The notes beneath the pieces were generated by a model. The model did no database searches, was not told the DNA's origin, and was given only the letters and a program-made list of their open reading frames with translations. From Sphingomonas sp. G-3-2-10 (GTDB lineage Bacteria > Pseudomonadota > Alphaproteobacteria > Sphingomonadales > Sphingomonadaceae), in the NCBI RefSeq assembly GCF_012927115.1, contig NZ_JABBFY010000001.1:124001-188000 (forward strand): a stretch of DNA of 64,000 nucleotides, given 5' to 3'. Below, piece by piece: positions 7,425-14,219 of the stretch. Numbering within the stretch: position 1 is the first letter of the stretch; each line of letters starts with the position of its first letter. Position numbers and translations under genes: made by a program.

Positions 7425-7726
7425 GCGCTTGCACCCTCATGCGAGAGCTTGAAGAGGAGCGCGGTGGCTTCATCCTTAAACGTCAGGGTGATTAGGTGCA
7501 TTTGGGTCGGGACCAATTCACCGACGTTCGTTTCACCAATCGCAATGCACATCTTCTGGTCAACGAAGACATCGCGATTGATCCAGAGACGATGCTGGCG
7601 AAGGGCGCGAGCGAATTTCTCTGCGACGCATTCGTCCAGATAGCTTTGCCACTTTTCTGGGCGGCGGTTGGAAAGATGCTCGGCGAACGAATGCACTGGA
7701 AATGTGTAGGTCAGGGTGTTGTTCAT
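7421..7726 (-). CDS. Hypothetical phage protein
   Basis: This 101-residue protein has AGAGGG before its ATG. Its C-terminus, LITLTFKDEATALLFKLSHEG, resembles that of the 8136-8408 product (LDVGFEDTNDALMFKLAWGG), and both lie on the same strand 410 bp apart, so the two may be distant paralogues. No functional motif is recognised. It is coupled to the downstream HTH-repeat gene by a 4-bp overlap. Confidence 0.5.
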   Translation of the reverse strand: MNNTLTYTFPVHSFAEHLSNRRPEKWQSYLDECVAEKFARALRQHRLWINRDVFVDQKMCIAIGETNVGELVPTQMHLITLTFKDEATALLFKLSHEGASA

Positions 7727-7775
7727 CGGGGGTTTGCCCTCTCTTTGTGTGTTGCAGACTATTTAGCGCCTGCGC

Positions 7776-8108
7776 TCACCGAGAGGGGCCGCGCTCCCAA
7801 GCGAAGCCATGTTTGTCCGCCCACGCGCTGTAGGTCGTGCTGCTCGCCTTGCTGAGCCGCGCGTTAGGGTTCTGGAATACCAGCTTGATCGTCCAGTCGG
7901 GATGCTGGGCCTTCACCGCGAGCATCTTCTTGCGGTCAGCGGCAGGGAATTGACCCTTGCTCTCAACGATCAGCTTGCGGGCCGGATCGACAAAATCGGG
8001 CGTGTAGGTGTGCTGAGTGACGTAGGGCAGCTTGAGGGCTTCGTACTCGTACTCTGGCCCTAGCTGGCGGGCGACACGTTCCTCGAATTTGTTGCGGTAG
8101 GTGGACAC
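7776..8108 (-). CDS. Phage endonuclease I (T7 gp3-like Holliday-junction resolvase)
   Basis: This 110-residue protein matches the phage endonuclease I family along its full length. KFEERVARQL carries the first catalytic glutamate. YTPDFVDPARKLIVESKGQF gives the PD-(D/E)-x-K core with D, E and K in the right order. DRKKMLAV and the final TTYSAWADKHGFAW are also conserved family features. The enzyme cuts four-way junctions and branched DNA before packaging. The start is GTG and has CTAACTA 4 nt upstream instead of a Shine-Dalgarno sequence. It points to a T7-like relationship for at least part of the element. Confidence 0.88.
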   Translation of the reverse strand: MSTYRNKFEERVARQLGPEYEYEALKLPYVTQHTYTPDFVDPARKLIVESKGQFPAADRKKMLAVKAQHPDWTIKLVFQNPNARLSKASSTTYSAWADKHGFAWERGPSR

Positions 8109-8112
8109 CGCA

Positions 8113-8119
8113 TAGTTAG
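8113..8119 (-). promoter_or_regulatory. CTAACTA start-proximal motif of endonuclease I gene
   Basis: The minus strand reads CTAACTA at 8119 to 8113, then TGCG, then the GTG at 8108. The spacing is again exactly 4 nt, and the gene has no usable Shine-Dalgarno sequence. Confidence 0.5.
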
Positions 8120-8135
8120 CCTGGCCGCCCTTGGC

Positions 8136-8408
8136 CTATAGGTCGCCGCCCCATGCCAGCTTGAACATCAGAGCATCGTTCGTGTCCTCAAACCCTACGT
8201 CGAGCGCCAACCTGCCGGTGCTCATCAGGTGGATCGACCCACTGTAACGACCGGAGCAATTCTCACGCAGCCAATCGTCCTGCTCGTGTCCCGCGCGAAG
8301 CAATGCGACCATGACTTGAGCGCGGGGACTGAACGCCGTGGGGATAGGATCGCGGAGTAGCGTCTGGAAGACGGAACCGAGGGATGGAGCAGTGGTGTAG
8401 GTGGGCAT
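8136..8408 (-). CDS. Hypothetical phage protein
   Basis: This 90-residue protein has no recognised domain. I chose the ATG at 8408 over a GTG three bases earlier, because only the ATG keeps the 4-nt distance to the CTAACTA motif seen in the other genes. The C-terminus (LDVGFEDTNDALMFKLAWGG) is like that of the 7421-7726 product. The stop lies 27 nt before the endonuclease I start, so the two are probably one transcript. Confidence 0.5.
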   Translation of the reverse strand: MPTYTTAPSLGSVFQTLLRDPIPTAFSPRAQVMVALLRAGHEQDDWLRENCSGRYSGSIHLMSTGRLALDVGFEDTNDALMFKLAWGGDL

Positions 8409-8412
8409 CACC

Positions 8413-8419
8413 TAGTTAG
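8413..8419 (-). promoter_or_regulatory. CTAACTA start-proximal motif
   Basis: The minus strand reads CTAACTA at 8419 to 8413, then GGTG, then the ATG at 8408. The upstream sequence (CCATGAGCAG) has no Shine-Dalgarno match. Confidence 0.5.
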
Positions 8420-8521
8420 CTGCTCATGGAAGTGGCCCCGGTGGCGAGAGCAACCCGACCACCGAGACCACCACAGAAACGTCCTAATCCGATTGCAAAG
8501 GAGAATTATGGACGCCGGTAT

Positions 8522-8887
8522 TTATGCCCGGATGAAGCCGAGCCGACGCGCCTCCTTCGAATAGGCGCTGAGCGTCTTCTGCGCTTCGAACGCAATGTCG
8601 CGCTCGATCCGCATACCGAGCGGCAACCTGACCGACCACAGTTCGTCCAAGCAGACTGAGCCCATCTCAGGACAACCAAATCCGAGATCGGCGAGGCCGA
8701 ACGCGATGCTGGTTTCCGGCTCAAGCTCTGTGAGCAGCCATGTGCCCGCGCCGACCGGGTTGAACAGCTTTACGTGGGGTTTGAAGTCGATTTCCCTGCT
8801 GGTGCCCTTCACGGGCTCCTGCTCGCGGTAATTGGCTTCAAGCTGCGTCACGTCCTCGGGACGCAGCATTTTCGTCTTCCATTCCAT
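8522..8887 (-). CDS. DUF2958 family protein
   Basis: This 121-residue protein matches DUF2958 closely. KLFNPVGAGTWLLTELEPE is the family's N-terminal signature, followed by IAFGLADLGFGCPEMGSVCL, an LPLGMRIERDI segment and the ending LSAYSKEARRLGFI. DUF2958 proteins are carried by plasmids, integrative elements and phages; their biochemical role is not known. The ATG has AAGGAGG 7 nt upstream, one of the strongest ribosome sites in the element. Confidence 0.85.
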   Translation of the reverse strand: MEWKTKMLRPEDVTQLEANYREQEPVKGTSREIDFKPHVKLFNPVGAGTWLLTELEPETSIAFGLADLGFGCPEMGSVCLDELWSVRLPLGMRIERDIAFEAQKTLSAYSKEARRLGFIRA

Positions 8888-8956
8888 TTGGGCCTCCTTG
8901 TTGTTGGCCCACGGTCAGACGACGCCTTCTGGTGCGGAAATCAACCGCTCAGGTGG

Positions 8957-8963
8957 CTAACTA
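8957..8963 (+). promoter_or_regulatory. CTAACTA start-proximal motif
   Basis: CTAACTA at 8957-8963 is followed by ATCG and the ATG at 8968. The motif is the main reason to accept the short gene behind it. Confidence 0.5.
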
Positions 8964-8967
8964 ATCG

Positions 8968-9144
8968 ATGGCGAAAGGAAAAAACCCAAACAAGCGAAGG
9001 CGCATCCCGAAGAAGGTCCGCATTCTCCAGGAGGAAATCTCGGAGAGCCGTGCGGCTCTGATCAACGGCTTGGCAGACAATCTGATGGCTGAGTTAGAGC
9101 AGCGCTTAGCGGCGCGACGGAAGCAGAAGCACCGTCACGATTAA
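8968..9144 (+). CDS. 58-residue basic protein, phage element
   Basis: An ATG at 8968 opens 58 codons ending with TAA at 9142-9144. The product starts MAKGKNPNKRRRIPKKVRIL, continues with an amphipathic helix (LINGLADNLMAELEQRLAAR) and ends RKQKHRHD. It is strongly positively charged at both ends, as expected for a small nucleic-acid-binding protein. The gene is too short for many gene callers but carries the CTAACTA motif 4 nt before its ATG. Excisionases and recombination directionality factors are often small and basic, so such a role beside the integrase is possible but unproven. Confidence 0.5.
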   Translation: MAKGKNPNKRRRIPKKVRILQEEISESRAALINGLADNLMAELEQRLAARRKQKHRHD

Positions 9145-9222
9145 CAGACGCAACTCGTCGCTCTTTGGTCGCAAGTCTGGTGGAATGGCGTCTTCTGATC
9201 TGGCTCCAACGAGGAGCCAGTT

Positions 9223-9405
9223 ATGTACATCGACATTGAACAGCTTTGCAGCGACGCACAGGAGTTTCTGGACAGCGACCCCCGCTTCTTCAACGAGAAT
9301 GAGGGCAGCTTCGAATACCATTACGAGCGCGTGTTCTTCACCAAGACGCCCGACCTGTTCGTGCTGGAAGTGCAGGGGATCGAGGTTAGCTGCATCCGCC
9401 CCTGA
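9223..9405 (+). CDS. Small acidic hypothetical protein
   Basis: This 60-residue acidic protein (MYIDIEQLCSDAQEFLDSDP...) starts at an ATG with GAGG upstream. No domain is recognised. It is the last plus-strand gene before the integrase and is followed by a UUCG-loop hairpin. An anti-restriction or DNA-mimic role is conceivable from its charge, but this is only a guess. Confidence 0.45.
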   Translation: MYIDIEQLCSDAQEFLDSDPRFFNENEGSFEYHYERVFFTKTPDLFVLEVQGIEVSCIRP

Positions 9406-9433
9406 GAAGCCCGCGCAGCCCTACATTGGTCAC

Positions 9434-9455
9434 GAAGCAGCCTTCGGGCTGCTTC
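9434..9455. terminator. UUCG-tetraloop hairpin, probable terminator
   Basis: GAAGCAGCC at 9434-9442 pairs with GGCTGCTTC at 9447-9455 around a TTCG loop. It lies between convergent genes ending at 9405 and 9493. There is no T-run on either side, so termination is likely but not certain. Confidence 0.5.
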
Positions 9456-9492
9456 GCCTGTCTCGGCCCTGTGTGACGCTCGCTGGGCGCGC

Positions 9493-11091
9493 TCAGCCTA
9501 TAACGGCTTCGCCCTCAAGCAGCTTGCCGGTGTCATCGAACAGCCACCACGATTGATCGTCGGGCTCGACACGGAAGAGGCCGGTGGGTGTGATTGCGAT
9601 GCGCTTGATGAGCCGCCGGAGGCTCATGTTGACCCGACCGCGAGCGTAGGATCGGATCTCGTCATCTGGGCTGTTGAGTTCGGCGCGAAGGCTCTCAATT
9701 AGAGCAACATCGTCATCGCTTGCGGGCTTGGCGCTCTCAATCGCGAGCGCTTTCTGTGCTGCGGCAATCTCTGCGTCCTGTCTCTCGATAGCCGCTTCAA
9801 GTTCGCCGACGCGCTGCACGATGGCCTTTGATCCTCCATCGGCCAGCACATCAACGAGGTTCGACAGGCGCGTTTGATCGGCTTCGCGAAGTCTCACCAA
9901 CTCCGCGATGCGCTGGCGCAGTTCAAGCGCTGCGGGGTTGTCGGAGCGCTTCTCCACCAGCTTCGGCAGCATCTCTTCCAAGACGGTCCATTCAAGCACA
10001 TCGTAGGATAGGATCGTCCCGTTATCGCAGTCATGCTTGCGGCGGGCTTTGTCGCATCGCACTCTGCGATGGTCGTTGCGCTTGTAGGTGACTAGTTCGC
10101 CGCTCTTGCGCCGATAGGTCTGGCCCTTGTCGATCTGGTGACGGAAATGAGCGCCACCGCCGCACTGTTCGCAGACGATGATGCCCTGCAAGAGATTGCG
10201 GTTGAGGTTGATCTTTTCCGTTTTCTGGTTGCCCTTCCGCATTGCGAGAGCAGCTTGAGCCCTGTTCCACTTTTCGGTGGAGATGGCTTGCGGCCAGAAG
10301 TCGGTAGAGATGGTCTTCCCATCGTGCTTCACGTACTCGCCGAGAACGGTGCGCTTGGTGAGCAGCCGGTAAATGTAGCTGTAGAACCAGCCGTTATTGC
10401 CCCGACGCTGCTCAGGTGGCGTCCAGCTTGGCTCCTCGCGAGCGTGGAGGATCGTCACGATTTTGTGGATGCCCACGCCGTCGATGTAGAGGTCATAGAT
10501 GTCGTTGAGCACCCTCACCCGATGGTCGTTCAGCACCAGCTCCCCATCGACCCGATCAAGCCAGAGCGGCTGATTAGGCATTGGGAGGTTCTTCGCGCCT
10601 GTCGCTATTCGGTCAAACCGGCTTCGCCATGACGCGGTAACGCGCTTGCTCTTCTTATCGCTCTCCTGATGCGCGTTGATCGCGCTCATCATAAGCAGCA
10701 GAACGTCTTCTAACTCGCCGCTTTCGTTTGCGCCGTAGATGCGACCGTCATGAAAGGTCGCCACATCGACGCCACACTCGTTTAGGCCCCAAATTAGCCG
10801 CGCAGCAGCTTTCGGACCCTGACGGCTCAAGCGGTCCACATTCTCAACCAGAAGCACCTTACCCCGGTGCAGCCCGTTTCTCGCTTCCAACTCAAATTGG
10901 TGAAGTGATGAACCCTCTAGGCGATTGTTGCCGTGGTAGGCGCTGCGCCCCTCGTCGGTGATCGTGGCTTCGACTGTCCAACCCTGCTCGGCCGCAAACT
11001 CCCGGCCCAAGGTCAATTGTCGTTCTAGCGAGTAGCCCTTACTCTGCTCGGACGATGAAAAGCGGGCGTAAACAATTGCATTCGCGGGCAT
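9493..11091 (-). CDS. Large serine recombinase (phage-type integrase)
   Basis: This 532-residue protein has the three parts of large serine integrases. The N-terminal resolvase domain has YARFSSSEQ, with the nucleophilic serine around residue 12-14, and DRLSRQGPKAA near residue 86. A recombinase domain spans roughly residues 165-285. A zinc ribbon starting at Cys307/Cys310 (CEQCGGG) and closed by cysteines near 345-356 is followed by a coiled coil (residues about 395-450). Such enzymes integrate phage DNA directionally between attP and attB. The ATG at 11091 is chosen because GGAGGGG lies 7 nt upstream; an earlier start at 11136 would run into the attachment junction. The gene faces away from the truncated comM. 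Confidence 0.93.
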   Translation of the reverse strand: MPANAIVYARFSSSEQSKGYSLERQLTLGREFAAEQGWTVEATITDEGRSAYHGNNRLEGSSLHQFELEARNGLHRGKVLLVENVDRLSRQGPKAAARLIWGLNECGVDVATFHDGRIYGANESGELEDVLLLMMSAINAHQESDKKSKRVTASWRSRFDRIATGAKNLPMPNQPLWLDRVDGELVLNDHRVRVLNDIYDLYIDGVGIHKIVTILHAREEPSWTPPEQRRGNNGWFYSYIYRLLTKRTVLGEYVKHDGKTISTDFWPQAISTEKWNRAQAALAMRKGNQKTEKINLNRNLLQGIIVCEQCGGGAHFRHQIDKGQTYRRKSGELVTYKRNDHRRVRCDKARRKHDCDNGTILSYDVLEWTVLEEMLPKLVEKRSDNPAALELRQRIAELVRLREADQTRLSNLVDVLADGGSKAIVQRVGELEAAIERQDAEIAAAQKALAIESAKPASDDDVALIESLRAELNSPDDEIRSYARGRVNMSLRRLIKRIAITPTGLFRVEPDDQSWWLFDDTGKLLEGEAVIG

Positions 11092-11150
11092 TAGCGCACC
11101 CCTCCAGCTGCTTGAGTAGCTTTCGGCTACGTGCAAAGCAAACTGTGTGC
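11092..11150. other. Probable attachment-site junction (attR) in comM
   Basis: The recombinase start at 11091 and the first recognisable comM codons at about 11147 are only 55 bp apart. Phage DNA must therefore change to host DNA inside this stretch, most likely near 11130-11155, where short repeats of GTGCAA occur (11131-11136 and 11147-11152). The exact core dinucleotide cannot be fixed without the other end of the element or an empty site. Confidence 0.55.
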
Positions 11151-11647
11151 AATTGGTCGCGGCGATGAATCCGTGCCGCTGCGGGCATCTGGGCGATCCG
11201 GCGCTGGCCTGTGCGCGGGCGCCGAAATGCGCGGCGGATTATCAGGCGAAGGTCTCGGGGCCGTTGCTCGACCGGATCGACCTACATGTCGAAGTCCAGC
11301 CGGTGACCGCCGCCGACCTGATCCTTCCCGCGCCGGCCGAAGCCTCCGCGCAAGTCGCCGCGCGCGTGGCCGAGGCGCGGGCACTGCAGGCGGCGCGCTA
11401 TGCCGGGGTGCCGGCGCGGACCAATGCCGAGGCGGAGGGCGAATTGCTGACGGCGGTGGCGACGCCGGACGAACCCGGGCGCAAGCTGCTGGCACAGGCG
11501 GCGGAAGCGATGCGGCTATCGGCGCGGGGCTATACCCGCGTGCTGCGTGTGGCGCGGACGGTGGCGGATCTGGCGGGCAGCGAGGGCGTCGGGCGCATCC
11601 ATGTCGCGGAGGCGCTGAGCTACCGGCGGCAAGCGCCGCGGAGCTGA
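11147..11647 (+). pseudogene. comM: comM/yifB 3' fragment (Mg-chelatase-like AAA+ ATPase)
   Basis: The reading frame begins in the middle of the protein with QLVAAMNPCRCGHLGD, a hallmark of the ComM/YifB family, and continues with KVSGPLLDRIDLHVEV (sensor region) and the C-terminal helical domain (RGYTRVLRVARTVADLAGSE) to a normal stop at 11645. The N-terminal Lon-protease-like domain and the Walker A/B part are missing because the phage-like element replaced the upstream sequence here. The 5' part should be found at the other end of the element. ComM is a branch-migration helicase that helps natural transformation, so the insertion probably inactivates it while integrated. Confidence 0.9.
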
Positions 11648-11648
11648 T

Positions 11649-12200
11649 CTACCAGTTGATGTGGAGCGGTTCGGACATCCAGCGATGGAAGACGATCGAC
11701 CGGTTCCAGGGGATCTGATCCGTCAGCACGTCGATGGTCCTTCGCTCTACGTCGAGGGTCGAGCGCGCATCGTGGCGGGTCAATCGTCCGGCCCGTTGCA
11801 GGAAATTCTCTCGCAAACCGGCGGGCGACGTATTCCGGATGGCCGGCCAATTGTGGATCGCCGCCTGCAACAGGCTGTCGCAGTTATCGACTTCCTCCGG
11901 CGTCGGTGTGACCGATGCGATGGCCGGGGTGGCGGGATCGAAGCCGCAGAGCAGCTTGTTGAGCGTCAGTTCCGGTTCGGTCGCATCCCAGCGCGCCTCC
12001 GCCAGATACTGGAGGAGATATACCGCGCGGGGATCGAGCAGGGGCCGATCCGCGCCTGTTCGGGTGATCAGTCCCAGCCGGTCGAACAGGGGCGGGAGGA
12101 AGGGACTGAGCAGCACCAGCCCGGCGTTGCCGACATAGGTGATATCCGCTGGTTCCCGCTCCATGACCGCATGGCTTCCATGATTGCGCGGCGGGGTCAA
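11649..12200 (-). CDS. Stand-alone C-terminal domain of contractile injection system tape measure protein
   Basis: Nearly the whole 183-residue product matches the conserved C-terminal region of CIS tape-measure proteins: TYVGNAGLVLLSPFLPPLFD at the start, then AVYLLQYLAEARWDATEPEL, TLNKLLCGFDPATP, IHNWPAIRNTSPAGLRENFL and finally VERRTIDVLTDQIPWNRSIV with a W-M-x-x-P-L-x-x-x-W end. Full proteins are usually several times longer and set the length of phage-tail-like injection machines. Here no other injection-system gene is nearby. The start is unclear: TTG at 12200 or ATG at 12164, neither with a good ribosome site. It may be a remnant or a domesticated domain. Its stop is 1 nt from the end of comM. 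Confidence 0.75.
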   Translation of the reverse strand: MTPPRNHGSHAVMEREPADITYVGNAGLVLLSPFLPPLFDRLGLITRTGADRPLLDPRAVYLLQYLAEARWDATEPELTLNKLLCGFDPATPAIASVTPTPEEVDNCDSLLQAAIHNWPAIRNTSPAGLRENFLQRAGRLTRHDARSTLDVERRTIDVLTDQIPWNRSIVFHRWMSEPLHINW

Positions 12201-12259
12201 CGCGCGGTAGATTCCGTCAGCGCCGACTCGACATGAAGCCGGCGAACAGGGAGGCGGAT

Positions 12260-12652
12260 ATGGCCATCCGACACCGCTTGTTTTGCGTGGCTTTCGTCGC
12301 TGCGAGCCTTTGGGTTGCTCCGGCCTGTGCCCAGTCCGCCGAACTAGCCGAGATCGACGCCCTCGTCCGCAACAGCGAAGGCGTGCAGAGCGGGATGGCG
12401 CTGGCGCGGCGGCAGATCGGGGAAAGCGACCTGATCGGCGCGGTGGCGACGCTGGAGCGGCTGCTGATCGACCATCCCGAAGCGGACGAGGCGCTGTTGC
12501 TGCATGTCAGCCTGCTCTGCCGCCTCGACGACAAACAGGGTGCGCGCGCCGAACTGGCCGAGATGGACCGGATCCGGGTGAGCGAAACTGCATGGGCGGA
12601 AGTGACGGCGGCGTGCGGCGCGGTGCCGCGGCCGCAGGGCTGGGGAGGCTAA
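12260..12652 (+). CDS. Exported TPR-like protein
   Basis: This 130-residue protein has a signal peptide (residues 1-24, ...VAASLWVAPACAQ). The helical repeats resemble a tetratricopeptide unit (ALARRQIGESDLIGAVATLE, then ERLLIDHPEADEALLLHVSL). It should be periplasmic and act as a protein-interaction scaffold. The ATG at 12260 has GGGAGG at the right distance; an upstream ATG at 12233 lacks one. The FecR-domain gene follows after 4 nt, so the two form an operon. Their pairing suggests an envelope sensing or assembly role, which is an inference. Confidence 0.65.
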   Translation: MAIRHRLFCVAFVAASLWVAPACAQSAELAEIDALVRNSEGVQSGMALARRQIGESDLIGAVATLERLLIDHPEADEALLLHVSLLCRLDDKQGARAELAEMDRIRVSETAWAEVTAACGAVPRPQGWGG

Positions 12653-12656
12653 GGCG

Positions 12657-13820
12657 ATGCGGATCGGATTGGCCCTCGCGACTTCGGCCGCCGCGATCGC
12701 GATCGTGGCCGCTGCCGCGCCTGTCGCCGAACAGATCGTCGGCGCGGCCACGGCGGTGAAGAACGATGTGCGCATTCGCAAGCCCGCGGGCGGGGTGGCG
12801 CGCCCGGTGGCGCTGCGGCAGCGGATCGCGCTGGGCGACGGCGTCCAGACCGGCGCGAAGAGCCAGTTGCAGATCGTGCTGCTCGATCGATCGGTGTTCA
12901 CCGTCGGCGCCAATGCGCGGGTGACGATCGACCGGTTCGTCTATGATCCGGGCCGGCCGAGCAGTGTCGGCGCGACGGTGACGCGAGGTGCGTTCCGCTT
13001 CATGTCCGGCCGGGGCGGGAGCAATGGATCCTCGATCCGCACGCCGGTCGCTTCGATCGGGGTGCGCGGGACCATCCTCGAAGGCGTGGTAGGTCCCGAT
13101 GCGGCGCTGATCGCGGCGGGCGAGCGGGCGGTGGGACGGATCGCCTCCGATCCAGAGACCGCGTCGCTGATCGTGCGGCGCGGCCCGGGCCGGGCGACGC
13201 AGGGCGGCGCGAGGCCGGGGGCGATCGATGTGAGCGCGGGCGGGCGCACCGTCACTGCCGACCGGCCGCTACAGGCGATCTATGTGCCGCGCGCGGGCGC
13301 CGCGCCGATCGGGCCGTTTCCGATTTCCAATGCCGGGCTGATGCAGTTGCAGGCGATCCTGCATCCTTCGGTCGCGGCGCGGCTGGGGATTCTCGGCCCC
13401 GAGGACAATGCCGCGACCGCGACCGGCGAGCCCGGTTTGACCTGGCCCGTGCCCTCGCAGCCGGCGCGACCGCCGCGCCTGCGTCCGCCGGGCGGTGGGT
13501 TCGACGACGATGCCCCGCCCGCCTATCGCGGACCGGGCAATATTCCCGATCTGCCCTCGGTCGAGCCGCGCCGCCCGCCGTCGCAGCCCCAGTCCCCGAA
13601 CCAGCCTCAGAATCAGGCGCCGTCCTCGCTGCGGGCAGCGCCTGCGCCGTCCGATGCTCCAGCCCGGGCACCCACCTCCGCAGGCAAGCCGGTCGCAACC
13701 GATATGCAGCAACCGCAGTCCGCTCCGCCCGCGCCCAACGATTCGGTGAAAGCGCCGCCGCAGCAGCCCGGCCCCACGCCGACGCCCACGCCGGCAAAAG
13801 GATATAAGCCGCCGAAGTGA
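12657..13820 (+). CDS. Exported FecR-domain protein with proline-rich tail
   Basis: This 387-residue protein starts with a signal peptide (cleaved near residue 24). It then carries a FecR domain at about 28-165, with LRQRIALGDGVQTGAKSQLQ, RSVFTVGANARVTIDRFVYD and SSIRTPVASIGVRGTIL as clear landmarks. The last 120 residues are rich in Pro, Gln and Ala. Unlike the FecR anti-sigma regulators, it has no cytoplasmic sigma-binding part or transmembrane helix, so it is more like the periplasmic FecR proteins found with TPR partners. It lies 4 nt after the TPR-like gene. Confidence 0.75.
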   Translation: MRIGLALATSAAAIAIVAAAAPVAEQIVGAATAVKNDVRIRKPAGGVARPVALRQRIALGDGVQTGAKSQLQIVLLDRSVFTVGANARVTIDRFVYDPGRPSSVGATVTRGAFRFMSGRGGSNGSSIRTPVASIGVRGTILEGVVGPDAALIAAGERAVGRIASDPETASLIVRRGPGRATQGGARPGAIDVSAGGRTVTADRPLQAIYVPRAGAAPIGPFPISNAGLMQLQAILHPSVAARLGILGPEDNAATATGEPGLTWPVPSQPARPPRLRPPGGGFDDDAPPAYRGPGNIPDLPSVEPRRPPSQPQSPNQPQNQAPSSLRAAPAPSDAPARAPTSAGKPVATDMQQPQSAPPAPNDSVKAPPQQPGPTPTPTPAKGYKPPK

Positions 13821-13868
13821 TCGCGGGTTGATAGCCGGCCCGCGCTCGGCTAGGCACCTGCGCTCGCT

Positions 13869-13953
13869 GCCCCTGTGGCGAAATTGGTAGACGCATTCGA
13901 CTCAAAATCGAACGCCGCAAGGCATGCTGGTTCGAGTCCGGCCAGGGGCACCA
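13869..13953 (+). tRNA. tRNA-Leu (CAA)
   Basis: The acceptor arm GCCCCTG at 13869-13875 pairs with CAGGGGC at 13943-13949, and the encoded CCA end is at 13951-13953. The anticodon stem TTCGA/TCGAA encloses the loop CTCAAAA, so the anticodon is CAA, reading UUG. The D-arm (TGGCGAAATTGGTAGACGC) and T-loop (TTCGAGT) are typical. A short variable arm (CGCCGCAAGGCAT) fits leucine tRNAs. Confidence 0.95.
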
Positions 13954-14167
13954 TTCTCTCTCCGCACTGACCATGCCGCCGGCATTGCGTGAAGGTCCAG
14001 CCTGACCCGATTGGGCGAGTGCAATTCTCGGTCGCGGACATGCGCCGATGGTTGACAATCGAAAATCAGCTTGAATTTCCGCGATTTGTCCGTTCCGGTT
14101 CGCTGGTGCTCGAACGGAACTGGACGATGGCGGGCGCGCGCGAAGCTCGCCTGGGCCAATTTCAGCT

Positions 14168-14173
14168 TTGACA
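14168..14173 (+). promoter_or_regulatory. -35 box TTGACA of the gntR operon
   Basis: TTGACA at 14168-14173 is a consensus -35 element. The likely -10 region (TACTAT or CTATGT at about 14189-14196) lies inside the palindrome at 14184-14210, so a regulator bound there would block the promoter. Confidence 0.6.
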
Positions 14174-14183
14174 GTTCGCGACT

Positions 14184-14210
14184 CACTGTACTATGTGTTC
14201 TAGTACAGTG
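14184..14210. promoter_or_regulatory. GntR operator, 10-bp perfect inverted repeat
   Basis: CACTGTACTA at 14184-14193 is the exact reverse complement of TAGTACAGTG at 14201-14210, with a 7-nt spacer. It overlaps the -10 region and ends 9 nt before the ATG of the gntR gene. YtrA-type GntR proteins commonly repress their own operon through such palindromes. Confidence 0.8.
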
Positions 14211-14219
14211 GAGAGGCCA

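Noticed and set aside
8508-8564. 18-codon open frame with AAAGGAG before its ATG
   Set aside because: It is very short and overlaps the 3' end of the DUF2958 gene. The ribosome site is attractive, but nothing else supports it.
5747-8963. Reading CTAACTA as an ordinary -10 box for leaderless transcripts
   Set aside because: The distance of 4 nt to the start codon is shorter than the 6-7 nt expected, and no shared -35 is visible. It is kept as an unexplained motif instead.
13869-13953. tRNA-Leu as a possible attachment site for a mobile element
   Set aside because: No integrase or duplicated tRNA 3' end lies nearby; flanking genes look like host genes.
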